From Cryptomeria japonica (Eukaryota; Streptophyta; Pinopsida; Cupressales; Cupressaceae), in assembly GCF_030272615.1 (NCBI RefSeq), contig NC_081407.1, positions 270,665,870-270,729,869 of the forward strand: 64,000 nt of DNA, given 5' to 3'. A program made the translations under genes and the position numbers. Position 1 is the stretch's first letter. Each line of letters opens with the position of its first letter. The notes beneath the pieces were generated by a model that ran no database searches, was not told the DNA's origin, and was given only the letters and a program-made list of their open reading frames with translations. Positions 42,131 to 55,000 of this stretch are shown piece after piece.

Positions 42131-45100
42131 GAAAAATCTTTCCAACAGGAATATTCCTATTGCTGAGTTGGTTCTGCTAAAATGCTAGATATGGTTGAAG
42201 GTACATGGAGCCATTGGAAAGTTCCATCTATAAGAGCAGAACTTAGCCCAAATTGTTTAGGATCAAATATAATTAATTTGTATGGCTTATACCCTTCTAT
42301 TTTCTTCTGAGAGTTGGCTTTAATTAACACAAAGCCAGTCTGATAATCCAGAGTTAGTACAACGGCAGCCTACTTCTATTTAAGATACCATCCCCTTTTT
42401 CTGCAATAAATTGTTTTAAATCACACATTTATTCCTAAAAGCCAATGAAATTATTCAATTTTTTACCATACAGATGGACATATCTTGTCTTCATCCATTC
42501 AAACTATAATAAGTAAATGGCCCATATCTTTTGTGAAGCCTTCAAAACTGTTAGAAAAGGAAAAGTGGGTAAAGCTTGTAGTAGTGAGAGAAACTCTTGA
42601 TATTTAGACAATATAATTTGTGTAGAGTTGTATTCATTAATACTTGAGATTTTGGCTTCAAATCCAATTATTAATCCTAACAATGACGAATATGAACAAT
42701 AAATATAACAACATTCATAAACTGGGGGACATCCTATATTTCCACATTTCTTTGTTATCATTTCTTAAGGCTCTAGAGATTAAAAATATAGAGCGGTATC
42801 ATATCCCAAAATGTATGAACTTCGGGGTTCAACTAGAACAAATTAACGGTAGTTAATTAATATCACTCAAAATACTTATGGATATGAATCACAAAAAATA
42901 GTTGGTTGACCTCTTGGAAGTGTCAGCTTCGTAGCTGTGATCAACATGTCAAAATTTTGCAGGTTCACAAACTTGGGGATAGCACGAGAACCTTATGTTT
43001 GACTGACCTATGCCAATATTGTAAATGATTCACAGGTGTTTGCTTCTTCCAGTTTATTGAGGCAGCCATATACTCCCCACCAGCCTTGGGCTTGATGATT
43101 GCATCTGGGGAATCAGCTGGGAGAATTTTCTTAAGCCAAACAAAAGAAAACGTTGCAAGTTTTTGCTTTTTAATGTGGGAGAATTTTCACAAACCTTGAG
43201 AGCCCTGCTGATCAGCAGCTCCTCACATTTATAAGAAATAATGATGAATCAAAGAGAACTTATTTTATACTATAATCTTACATGTTCAAAGTGACCATAC
43301 ACGGTAAGAATCCTAATCCTTTATTTTATTTTTTACCATTTATTTCAATTTATAAATTTCTGACTCCTTTTTATAGAATAATCTCTCTGAATATATACTT
43401 TGGAGGTATGTGTGCACAAATGGTTTCAATTTCGAAGTGTAACCCTTTCTATTTTCAATTAATTTATGCCTCAACCTTACTACTGCTGTAGAATATTTTT
43501 CAACCTTACTACTGCTGTAGAATATTTTTAAATCATTTTATGCCTAAAGCTGACAGCGCATTGGAATCTTTGTGAATATATCTTTATGCCTGAACTAGAC
43601 AGAGCTCAGATACATAATATTTCCTGTCCATGCTATTTAGAATGAGTGCTTCCGAATGTAATTTTGTAGTAATTCTTATCAATTTTAGCTCTAGGATTGA
43701 TGATCATTTATGCAAGTACTATACCTGTGAGAGATTTTTAGATAAATGGTAAGATTTAAATCAAAACAATTCACATACATACACACATATATGGTAGAGA
43801 AACATGCTCAACAACACATATGGTAGAGAAACATGCTCAACAATATTAGTGGAAGGATTATTGAAATATTTATAGTAGATATTTGAGAAGCTTTTATTTA
43901 CAATAATTATGTCGAAGGTGTATTACACTCACATAATGGATGCACAAATATGTGTTAATAAGAACTAGAAGCATTAAATTTGATGTGTTTGTGATCCTTA
44001 AATGCATGAAAAGTAAAAAACATTTTTATTTTTTCTTCTTTAACTACCACTTACTTGAGTTCAACTATTAATCAAATCTATCTATCTCCATCATACTAAC
44101 ATTTAATTTTCAATCTAATATCATAATAATGAATAAAGATATAATAATATAATAATAATAAATAATAATAATAATTATTTTTAATAGTTTTTTTAATTTG
44201 ATGAAGAGTTTAATAGAAATATAAAAATATAAAAAAATAGTAATATCTTAATAATAATTTAATATTGATTACAATATCATGATAATACAATAATAATAAT
44301 TTAATTTTAATCACAATATAATATAATTATTTTTTAAGTGGAATAATGAAGAAATATGATATCTTTTGGTGTACTTTATTTATATTTTCTCTAAAAATAG
44401 GTATACTAGTATAGTAACACATCCACATCCACATCCACATCCACATTCACATGATCTTAATAGAGGTGAGGGTTGGAACATCAATGATTCTTTAGTAACC
44501 AGTATTAAATGCTCTTATTAAACATAATTGTTAATGTGGAGAGGCATTTTACAAAAACTCTTATTTTAAGCTTAAATTTGACGAGTCAAATATTAGTAGT
44601 AATTATAAGCATAATATTTTCAAAATAAACAACACAAAAAAATAAAGATATGGCTTCATAAAAATGAAGTTTTATATACATGTAAAATAAAAATAAATAT
44701 TTAAAAAAATTAATCTACCGTTTTATAATTATGTATAGCAAATATATATTTTAATTATTACTTGACATTAAGAATAATTAATTTAGTAAAAAAAATATTT
44801 AATGAGTTTTTTAATTTTTAATTATTTTAAAGATACAAATAAGAAGTTTAAAAATTAAATATTAAAAAATAGATTTAAACAATAAAACATTTGAAATTAG
44901 ACTAAAAAATTTGCATTTGAAAAGAAAAAAGACAATGTAGATACAATAATGTTTAAATGTCATCTAGTAAATATACTTGAAAGTAAACTAAAACAATTTT
45001 AAGGTAAATAAAATAGTTTTAATTGACATCTTTCGGTATTTCTTTAGATAGATTGTTGTAAATAAAGTGTAATAAGCTTTCGACATTTTTTTAGATAGAT

Positions 45101-45299
45101 CACACCCCTTTGTTCCTTAAAATATAATGTGCTAGTTACTAGACAAGAATTTTTAGCACTTGATAGTAATGCCATAAGTTTTGTTAAGGGTCATCCTAAT
45201 GAACTTGTTAAAAAGATGTGAAAGCATTAGATGGCTAATGTTCTTATTTTTTACTCGATAATTGACAACTCTTGTGTCAACAATGTCCTAACAAATTTT
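42131..45299. other. Downstream AT-rich DNA with simple repeats
   Basis: The first ~280 bp are probably 3' UTR. Beyond, only small repeats are visible: a 29-bp unit twice at 43472-43529, a ~30-bp unit twice near 43790-43850 (GGTAGAGAAACATGCTCAAC), AAT-type runs at about 44147-44178 and a CCACAT hexamer run at about 44425-44450. No gene is seen. Confidence 0.5.
42405..42410 (+). promoter_or_regulatory. Candidate polyadenylation signal of the host gene
   Basis: AATAAA lies about 275 bp after the stop codon, with a T-rich stretch downstream. It is the first canonical hexamer seen after 42130. Other A-rich near-upstream elements could serve instead. Confidence 0.35.
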
Positions 45300-45300
45300 G

Positions 45301-45423
45301 CCAAGTGTCTAGGTAATGGATGAAACAAATGAGCCGACCAAGTTGAAGCGGATATATAGATCAAATTGGCCAAGTGTTTAGGTAATTGATGAAACAAATG
45401 AGCCGACCAAGTTGAAGCGGACA
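45301..45423. repeat. Two-copy tandem repeat, 69-bp period
   Basis: 45301-45354 and 45370-45423 share ATGAAACAAATGAGCCGACC and AAGTTGAAGCGGA with few differences. Confidence 0.8.
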
Positions 45424-45474
45424 TACGGTTTCACAAGAAAGGAAAGAAAGAAATAAAGAAAGATTGTTTTATGG

Positions 45475-45655
45475 TCCTTGATGTTGAGCGATTTGTATAG
45501 GGTCTACAAATGGCTTATAGCAATATGAGACTACCTTGTACTCCTTATGGGAGGTACCTAATTGTGCTACAAACAAGGCATAACTTACCTCTTGTGGGAT
45601 TTGAACTTGTGACCTTTCTTTCAAGATCACAAGTTCTCCACCACTGAGCCAACTC
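45475..45655 (-). mobile_element. tRNA-derived SINE
   Basis: The minus strand has a box A-like TTGGCTCAGTGG (45641-45652) and a box B-like CAAGTTCAAATCCC (45596-45609), spaced as in a pol III promoter, followed by about 120 bp of unrelated body. The head does not fold as a full tRNA and has no standard anticodon arm, so it is a SINE rather than a tRNA gene. Its 3' end and target duplication are not certain. Confidence 0.6.
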
Positions 45656-45989
45656 AAGAATCATCAAGTGAGTGAGTGACAGTACATGAGCAAGTTAGCA
45701 AGAGGAAAATGTTGTTACTAGGTCTTAGTTGTACTAGGTGTTAAGGGCCTCAAATGGCATGAATAAAATGATTACAATACACGGTAGTGGAATCAAAGCC
45801 AAGGATAATATGTGAGAGTACATAAGCTCAAGAAGATCATGTGTATAGTAAGAAGCTACAGTACTTACTCATTCACACTATGAGGCAAACCACTAATTAG
45901 ATAAGCTAAATATTTGCAAGGCATGGGGTCTTGATAACGAAATAATTCCTTGATAGCAAAAGTATTCCAAATTATCGTTTTGCGAAAAT

Positions 45990-47640
45990 AAATGGATCAC
46001 CTAGATCGAGAAAAAATATTTGTACATCTATCTTGTAGGGAATATAACACTTTCAACATTCAAATTCTTTTTGTTCTACACAACTTGTGGTGGAAATTGA
46101 GCTCGAGGTATTTGCACACAATCTCTACTTCAATGAATTGCCTAATTTTTTTTTTCTTCTTTTTTTTCCCTCTACAAAGAGAATATCATCACTTTGATTT
46201 TGCTAGTGTTCACTTGCATCCTAACCTCTAGACAAAATGTTTCAATCACCCTCAAATGTTCTCTTACTGAGTCATTTTAACAATTAATACGAGATCATTC
46301 ACATATAAGAGTAATTTTATTACATACCTAGCAAAGTGAACCCACTTCCCACCAACCTTGCTTGACCACTCTTCTAACTTATCAATGTATAACCTAAACA
46401 AAGTTGAGAAAAGAAAACCACCTTTCTTTACACCAATATCACTATAAAAACACTCAGACATACCATCTATGGTATTGATTTTAGCCTTGATTTGCTCATA
46501 TAGGCTATGTACAACACTAAGCACATTTGGAACTCCAAATTCCTTCATTCTATTCCACGGTTTGCCTCAGGATATACTGTCAACAGTTTTTTTTAAAGTC
46601 TACATAATAGAAAAGCCTCACCACCTTGGATATTCCATATTTTTTCAACAAAAAACCTAAGGATAACACAATGATCAATGGTGGAGTGTTAGCTTGTTCT
46701 TTAGCTCTCTTCCCCTCTTGATATACCAACTACTAATTTTGTGCTCAACCATGCTTTCAAAAATTTTATCAAGGAGGGGATTAACCATAATAGTGTGGTA
46801 ATTTAATGGGTTATTGATATTATCACTTTTATATAGAAGGATCACCACAATGGTCATCCAATTTTCTAGGAAGCCCTCTTCAGTGACATTATGAAGATGC
46901 TTTTGATATCAGGTGCATGGACCTCAATGCCCCATATTGTATATAATTTTGTTGCAACACTTGAGCTGCTGAAATAGATTTGATACTTGGAATTTTTCCA
47001 CTTTTTCTTGGGTATGGACTCCTCAGAGTAGAGGTTGGGGGATCAATAGAGATAGCATAGTCCTAGGATGGGTAGATTTGACCACCTTCCCATGATGACA
47101 ACCACACTTGAAATGATAGAGAAAAACAATACTTTAAAATGTTTTGCTTGCAGCTCATTGATAACCTGTGCCTTTCCTCTTGTCAACCTTTCTATGCCTT
47201 GATTGATATCTTCAATAGTGAAAAGTTCATAATTTGCATTGATTAGTGAGATATATGTTTATCCTAGCCACATTCATATAGCAACTTCACATATTCAAGT
47301 CATTGGTAATCTATGATATTGTTTTCCTTTTGTTTTCTCTTTTGTTGTAGCTCTTTCAAAATATTTTGGGGTTTTGTTTCGCAAGGGTCATCAACTCCAC
47401 CCTTTTTATGTTCACATACGTTTATTTTTTATGCTTACTTTCTTTGTCCATTCCACCTTCTTGTAGATTTCTTCTTGCTATCTTGCACTCATCATCAAAC
47501 CAAGGATTTGTCGAAAAAGTATTTTTTGCTTCTCTTTTGGATCTAGTCCCCTTACAATCATCTAAAGCCTTGTGAATTAGGAGCCAACATATCCTTGCAT
47601 ATAAAATTATTCTTTGTGTAAGTTGAATTATTCTCATATT
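45990..47640 (-). pseudogene. LINE (non-LTR) reverse transcriptase, dead
   Basis: On the minus strand: NPWFDDECKIARRNLQE (about 47480), then PLNYHTIMVNPLLDKIFESM (about 46770), GVPNVLSVVHSLYEQIKA and FRLYIDKLEEWSSKVGG, VIKLLLYVNDLVLI (active site normally YADD, here YVND), and VRMQVNTSKIKVMIFS (about 46210). The order matches a LINE RT from its N-terminal linker to palm and thumb. Frames change repeatedly. The endonuclease is not seen and was probably lost by 5' truncation or decay. Confidence 0.85.
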
Positions 47641-47789
47641 CCTTAGTCAATTGTTCGAGCAAATTTGAACAGCTTAAGTCTTTCCTGACTCATGAGGATT
47701 CTGCCCTATGAAGATGTTTTATGGTGATCTGTCCACCCAAAGGAATGCCTCAATGTTCGTAAACAATTATTCCACCAGCCAGTCCATAA

Positions 47790-48630
47790 CTAGCTCTCAT
47801 ACCACTTGATGCAGCCATAACTGGTAAAACCCTCAAAGAGAATCAATCGTCTTATGCAACAAGAGTAACACAACGAAAGCAACACGAAAACATAACAAGA
47901 TTACATAAACAAATCATATTATTGCTTTAGAACTTCCGGCAACCATTCGACTATCATCATATAATCATCAAAGATCATCTGGTAGTTAACCAGTTACATG
48001 CAGGGTATCAGCCAGATACAATCCAATCCGGGACTCTAGGAATCAACCGGGTCACAAAATGCGAATCTCAATCTTTATTCTCAATTCTACTTCCTCTGCC
48101 CCTACAAATGATTACATAATAACATATTTATACCCACCAGAACATATCCAGGTCAGCCTCATAAGATTACATTTACCAATGCAGGAAAATGAAATGTGTA
48201 ATTAGGTCAGCCCTAAGAATTAAAGAAATCTTTCTGGAAAATAACAACCAAGAGGTGCGATATAGCAGGAAGGTTGGCCACATGCCAAAGAACATCGGAC
48301 AAGACCCAAGATAGATCCACACACCAAGAATTGCGTTGGTAATGAAGGAAAACCAATATGTAAGCACAAGAACTGTCCCAGAACCCAGAAACAGTCAATC
48401 GAAGCGATAACTGACCGGAAAAAAACCCAAATGAACTGAAAATATGGAAGTAAGCACATGAACTAGCATGGAAACTGAAAATAAGATCTTCCACGAAAAG
48501 AAAGCAACTACCAGTACCAACCGGTAAAAAACACAGAAAACTGCACAAAGAACTAAACAAGAACAAAACTGAAAGGAAGCATTTTTGGTTAATGCAAGAT
48601 TGCTCATCGACCGGGGATGCTCCTGCATCA
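47790..48630 (-). repeat. Copia-type 5' LTR with primer site
   Basis: LTR at 47807-48630 (824 bp), TGATGCAGCC...TCCTGCATCA on the + strand. Inside its left edge the minus strand reads AGTGGTATGAGAGCTAG (about 47789-47805), one mismatch from the Met primer site. It is thus the 5' LTR of a minus-strand element whose body is missing; the dead LINE begins within 170 bp. Confidence 0.7.
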
Positions 48631-48770
48631 GTTTAACATTAAATTACATGTTAGCCAATAAAACAAATAACACATTTGTTTTACACCTTGGATATGTCAG
48701 ATATTAGTTATGTTATAGTGTAGAGGAATAACTTTACTCAAAGAGGGTAAGGATGTCCATGAAAGAAAAT

Positions 48771-49262
48771 GCGACTAACATTGTGTGTAAGGCACCTTCG
48801 CAGTTTCGCGGCTTGCATGGCCAACACCTTCTTTAGCCACGCGATACGACGAATGCGACTAACATTGCATGTTATGCGCCTTGCAGTTTTGTGGCATGCG
48901 TGGCCAACACCTTCTTTAGTCACGTGATATGGTGAATGCGACTAACATTGCATGTTATGCGCCTTCACAGTTTCACGGCCTACGTGGCCAACACCTTCTT
49001 TAGCCACGCGAATCGGCAATTTCGACTAACATGTTGTGTTACGCGCCTTCGCTGTTTCGCGGCTTGCGTGGCCAACACCTTCTTTAGCCATGCGATATGG
49101 TGAATGTGACTAACATTGCATGTTATGTGCCTTCGCAGTTTTGCGGCCTACGTGGCCAACACCTTCTTAGCCACGTGATACGTCGAATGCAACTAACATT
49201 GCGTGTTATGCACCTTCGCAGTTTCACGGCCTACGTGGCCAACACCTTTTTTAGCCATGCAA
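48771..49262. repeat. Tandem array, six copies of an ~83-bp GC-rich unit
   Basis: Units start at about 48771, 48855, 48938, 49021, 49105 and 49189 (CGACTAACATTG-type start). Each contains CTTCGCAGTTTCGCGGC, then GTGGCCAACACCTTCTTTAG and CCACGCGAT-type sequence. Copies differ mainly at CpG-containing positions (CG/TG/CA). The block is much richer in G+C than its surroundings. Confidence 0.9.
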
Positions 49263-51367
49263 ATGGATAGTTGCTATAACTCCCTACTCATCCATCTCAC
49301 CCAAAAACACTTATGTTTCTTTAACTATATCATGCTTGAAAAAACCATTGATGATTGTATGAGAATGTCAACTATATTAGCAGTAAACCAGAAAGTAATG
49401 GAAACTGTTAGAATAGAGAAAACATTGTTTTATGGTTTCAAGATGAAAAGACCCATACAATTTTCATATAGAATACCATATTTAATAAACTTTAAACATC
49501 ATCATACATCATAAAAATTATAATCATTCAGTTTTCTACAAGGAGAACAGGAACAAACAATGTTCAATAACCACCACATCTCAATTCTAAAATTTTCTTG
49601 GTTTCAATAGGATAAATATTTCTTGTACTTTTAAAAGTTGTGAATTATGGGCTTGTGAGTTGACGTTTTGTATTGACAAAAGGAGGACATGGACTGCATT
49701 GAGGTCAAAGGTATGTTTTTCAAACATTTCAAATATTCATTTTATACTTTCAATTATTCACAAGCTCCAAGTCATTATGTAATTGCTAATAAATTGTTTG
49801 GCACTAGTTTTGGATGTGCGATTTTCATTGCCAATTAACTTTTATGGTCACTGTTTATGAAAACTCTTTTCTCAAAACCATACTTTAAATTAAATAAAAG
49901 TTGAAACTTTAGTAAACTTTTCTTGTAATAAACAATCTACTTTCTCTGCTCATTATTGGTGTGTGGGGGAGAAAGCGTACATGTAACCACTCTAAACCAT
50001 ACTTTTAATCTCCAATGCAACTAAACTAAACTTATTCTGTAAAGCTTCTGCATCTTCTATTCCTCATACTTGGAGATTGCCAAACACTTTTTCAGTAAGC
50101 TATTCATTTGAACACTTGTATTGTTCTACAACTTGCTTAGATGTCTTTAGTGATTTTGCACTTTCAACATGTATAAGCTTTCACCTACGAGATAAAGTGT
50201 CTACACAACTCTTTATGAAGATTTGAACTCCTAAAGGATTTTTGAAGCCTTGTTATGGGAAGTACCATTTTCCCTGGAATGACTCTTGCACCATTATCTC
50301 CTTTTGCTCTTCTTCTCAAACTGTACAAGACAGAGAAAATAGTATACATGCTGGAGGAAAAATTATGTGTAAAGCAATAAACTTCCACATTTCTACAAGG
50401 TGCAAGTCTTGTCCATAGACATTCCAATTGAACAGAAGCAATCCACAACCACTTTTGTAGCACTGGGTAGGAACTACGTTGCCTTGCAGCCCTTGTTGTG
50501 TTCATGCTCAGGTTAGTAAATTGCCTTATATGCAAACAAGTTTGGGTTGAATGATTTGAGAGTTTCAATTGAAAAGCTGTAAAGTTATCTAAATATGAAG
50601 GGGAGATTGTTTTGACTAAATTAGCCATGCTCAAATCTATGTTATTTTTTGAGTAAGTGAAGTTGTGTTATGAAATTAGATTTTTACATAAAGACAAAGG
50701 AAATCCTTTTCTTTCACATAGTGGTAAATAAAATTAGTAGTTTTTAATATTTATTTTTACATAAAAAATGTTAGTGATATATATATATATATAGACACAC
50801 ACACACACACAATGTGTGTAAATATGTGTATGGATACATGTTAATATTCTTTTATAAAATTCAAGTTGAGTAAAACATTTAATTTCTTAATATATGTATA
50901 TATTAGTAAAGAAAAATATGTAGAGTTCTTTCTTTTCATGGTGAATGTGGTTTAGTTAAATTTCAAGTTATGTTTTAGATACTTGCAATATATTGTTTGA
51001 TAGATTGGTTTAATTTTATTGTGAAGTAATTGTGGGAGTAAAATTTTATCTTTTGTTGACAATATTGTGATATAGGCATGTGAAAAATGACATAAATATT
51101 TATATTGGAATGCAATCTTGTACTTCAAAACTTTGGCCAAGGTAATGTAATGGTTGCTTGCATTGTTAGTTTACAGTGTTTGATATGTTCATGTTAATCA
51201 AGTTTTCATATTTACCTAGATGGTATTTAGAGTTGTATGATAGTGTGTACATGACTAAGTCAATACACCAAATTAGTTCTTAGATGGCATGATATTTTTG
51301 CAGATTTCTTTATCCACTATCCTCATGAAGGGTAGGGCCACTTCTAGTTGGAAGGTGTGTGGGGGAT
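49263..51367. other. AT-rich intergenic DNA
   Basis: A TA run followed by an AC run lies at about 50777-50812. A minus-strand open frame of 149 codons (50185-50634) has no recognisable domain and could be chance or remnant. Near 51300 GCAGATTTCTTTATCCAC on the + strand is weakly like the end of a Copia RNase H (ADFFTKP-like). Confidence 0.4.
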
Positions 51368-52036
51368 TGTTGATCTATGGTTGGAAGAAAAAAAAAACTT
51401 ATATGATACTTTATCTCTTATAGTTGAAGTATGTTGAAGAGTTGATCATATAAGGACACGTCTATATTTATCATGTTATTCTTAAAAAAGTTGTAAAATT
51501 ATCTATTTAGATTTGTATGACTATTTGTTTTTTATTAAAAAAACATCGTTAACTAGGGCGCCCACCCTTTACTTAGCCAAAGACTATCCAAAAACAATTA
51601 ACCACAACCAACAAGGGTAACGCCAAGTACAAAAAACAAGGGACCAAGTCCCAAAACACACAAGGTTAGACAAGAGAAGAACCTTGTCTAACCACAAACA
51701 ACCAAGACCCAAATCAAGGCATGGAAGCACCCAAGCCTTGACAAATTTTTTTTGTGGGGGGGGGTGGGGAGGACTTCCCCTTCTGCCTACGACAAACAAC
51801 CGTCTAGGCAATATTGGCATTAGGATCATCGAGGGAATGACTATTTGTTGAAAACTCTCATTTACAATAGTTAAATTATCAAGTTGATCCATAGAATAAT
51901 GTATACAAGCGATAAGTTTAATTGAAAGCATATTTCTCTTTGTATTCATGATGTTTGCATGTCTTATTATTGATTAAATAAAAAAATAAACAGAAAATTT
52001 GATGAAAATTTTAGATAATGAACTATCATCATTACA
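51368..52036 (+). repeat. Copia-type LTR with polypurine tract before it and primer site after it
   Basis: TGTTGATCTATGG ... ATCATTACA, 669 bp. Directly upstream is a polypurine tract (GGTGTGTGGGGGAT), as expected before a 3' LTR. Two bases downstream is TGGTATCAAAGC (52039-52050), a Met primer site with one mismatch, as expected after a 5' LTR. The LTR is split by a LINE fragment (51530-51836). Confidence 0.6.
51530..51836 (-). mobile_element. 5'-truncated LINE-like insertion with 13-bp target duplication
   Basis: ATGACTATTTGTT occurs at 51517-51529 and again at 51837-51849. Between them is 307 bp whose minus strand ends in a T/A-rich tail (GTTTTTTTAATAAAAA). That is the expected structure of target-primed insertion. 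The body, read on the minus strand, has no complete domain. Confidence 0.75.
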
Positions 52037-52050
52037 CGTGGTATCAAAGC

Positions 52051-55000
52051 ATCTAATTCAATACTAGGGCCTTGGAGCTCATTGTAATTTTTTGCAAGAA
52101 AAAGTTGTGGCTAATAAACTATTCTCTTTTTAAACCATACATGACAGTTAATAGGTTGCAAAAGCATGTTAGGAAAACAAAGAACATAGTTAAGAAGGAA
52201 ACTCTCAAACTTTTGAACCATCTTCATTGAAATAATTATGGCTATTTGATCACAAAACCTTGGAAAAAATTATAGATTGGATAGACTTAATGAAAGGTAA
52301 AAAAAATGGTGCCTAGATCGAAAAACAAAATCAAGATTAAAAAACCTTTGATGATGCCTAATTCAATATGCTTTTAACATAAGAAAGTAAACAAGGTAGT
52401 GAATACTAATGATTATAATAAATTCATACCAGTAATTGTAGAAAGATATTACATTTGTATTTCATTCATATGCATTCATATAATTATAATTCAAAGAATT
52501 CTCCAAACATGCGGTCCCTTTCACAAGTACAATAAGATTATATAACCTAGTTGATGGTTGCTAAGAACTTTCAACCATTTACAACTACCAAGAGCAATTG
52601 TATACAACTAACAAAGAGAAACCGATATTTTCAACTACAACAAAATTAAAATATAACTGTTATCACATAGGTTTGTACCCTTGCTGTGTTACCATCTCAG
52701 CAACCTAGTGAAACATGGAAACACTCCAAGGCTTGTGGGTTGCTCGTAGGTTGGAGTGAATCTCCAGAGAAGGCTGGTTCCATTTAGTGCTTCACCTAAC
52801 TTCTATTCTTATTGAGAAAAGGGAAAAAAGTGCTTGAAAATGAAACCTATATCTATGATGGCCATGCATTGAATGACTTTTTAAAACCTATATTATTGTT
52901 GAGATACATAATTATTCAATGATTCAATTGTTTAAAGGCACAACTTCAGTACTTTACGGGTCTATATATGAATATTTTGTAAAAAGGTTTTAGTATTTGA
53001 TAGTTTTAGATGGAGAAAACAACTGTTTTTTCACAACCAACAATTGTTTATCATAAAACGTAGACTACAACCTACATTATATATGCATTTTTATGTTTAA
53101 AAGTGCTTAACATGGGACATATATTTGAAGATTCATAACATGAAATCACAAAAATAAAGATCTACCATTAACTTGTACACAATGAAACATAATTTGAAGG
53201 CCAAAAGAACTTATTTTCATTAGTTGAAAGGTTTGTAAAAATAGGTACACATTTGAAAATGCTTGAAAAATGAAAATACATTGTTGTTTCACTCACCAAA
53301 TGACTGATGTCTTGAATTACATATAATATTTCTGCTTAAGAAAAGCTGCAAGCTACAATACTCAGTCACCAAATGACTGATGCCTTGAGTTACATATAAT
53401 ATTTCTGCTTTAAAAAAAGCTGCAAGCTACAATACTCATTAAAAATAAAGCAAGAACTCACTAAAATTATACCTTAGGCGTGCCTTCTAGAGCTACAACA
53501 GCCTCCTAAAGTTCTGTGATAAGCATTAAAGACAAAAAGACAAGTGTTATCTTAGTTGCTAAGTCACCCTTCTTTTGAGCGCTTGAAAAGGTCTCCATCT
53601 TGTTTGATTGTTGAAAAAACTCCTTGGTGGCCTAGGAATGAGAGTAAGTAGTTAGAACTACTTTTAATATTTCTCCAATCACTCATAATTGTTCCCAAAC
53701 TGATCCCTATATTCTTTCCATTGCTGCTACAGATGTGTTTGACTTGTCAATCTACCTCAAAACTGCTAGAACATCCCTTCTATACTAATAAGGCATGTGA
53801 AGAATGAACATCCCTTCTATCCTAATAAGGCATGTGAAGAATGATTTGAAATTGATTGATTTCCCTAGGAGAGTGTAGGAGACCCTTGAGGATTCATACT
53901 TTGACACTTTTATTCATATATTCAAAACCTTCTTTATCCTCTTTGACAGTGAAGTATACATGTCTACCCTTTGTTATAGTGAAAATGAACATATCTTCCC
54001 TTCATAATTCATAGGCTATGAAATTCGATCTTCTCTTTGAACGCTGTCCTTTTTTATGATGTATGTTGTCTTTTATCTTTTAAGAATAAAATATGCCTTC
54101 TATTCCACACCTTCATTCTATAATGAGTATCATGACCTTTTGCTCCATCTTGCTCCATCTGCCAGAAAAATCTTGTCTAATTCTTCTCTTATTTCTTTGT
54201 ATTTCCTCACACTTCACAATGTTGTCACCTATTAGTTTAAATTTGCTTTAGCAATGCTGTCAACATGAGTCTTCCACGGACTGTCATTTTACTTCCTCAT
54301 GAGGCTTTTATGACTTTGAACTATGATAGTTCCCTCTCACAATACATGGAACCTTATCACTATTTCACTCATGGTCTTGGCCTCTTCAATTGTGTTATTA
54401 AAATATTTGTGATTGTCTTGGACCTGTAATTTTTATTTTTTTCATTCTCATAATGACTCTTGCTACACCTCAGTTCACATTTACTATTTCAAATTGCTAG
54501 ATACTAAGAAGCTTGACCTGTCTTCTTCAACATGACTATTCTTTTAACTCTATCTTGTCTTTATCTCACTCGTGACGGTCTCTTCATACATTTCCATTGT
54601 TGAAGCTACTCTAAAACACACCGTCTCTTAAACTTTGTCTTCAACTGCCATCACCATCATTCTCAAGACTATCTCATTATTTACTCACTGATGACCCTTT
54701 TTGATTCTCTTCAAAACTCGCTTTTATTGTTAGACACCAAACCTGTAGGTTTCTATGCATGTAGTCATACTGTTCCTTCTCTTCTTATCCCAAAACAATG
54801 AATTTTTCTCATCTGCTTTGCCTCTTGTCACTTAAATCTCCTGACCTTCTTGCCTTGAATGTAACCTCCTTGCTACTGCCTCTCCTTGACTGCAAACTGG
54901 TCTTTGTTAGTTTTATGACCGTCATTCCATACTACATATACCTTTGTTGTCTTTGTTTACTCATGACATGGCTATCATGACCATTTTTAGTAACTACACC

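Noticed and set aside
42644-42856. Small open frame as a downstream gene
   Set aside because: Short, AT-rich, no domain; chance frame.
45590-45655. Functional tRNA gene on the minus strand
   Set aside because: Only box A- and box B-like parts are present; the acceptor and anticodon arms do not form, so a SINE is more likely.
48771-49262. CRISPR-like regular repeat spacing
   Set aside because: The whole 83-bp unit repeats, so there are no unique spacers, and the window is plant nuclear DNA.
50185-50634. 149-codon minus-strand gene
   Set aside because: No family recognised, no neighbouring exons or transposon context. Length alone is not enough.
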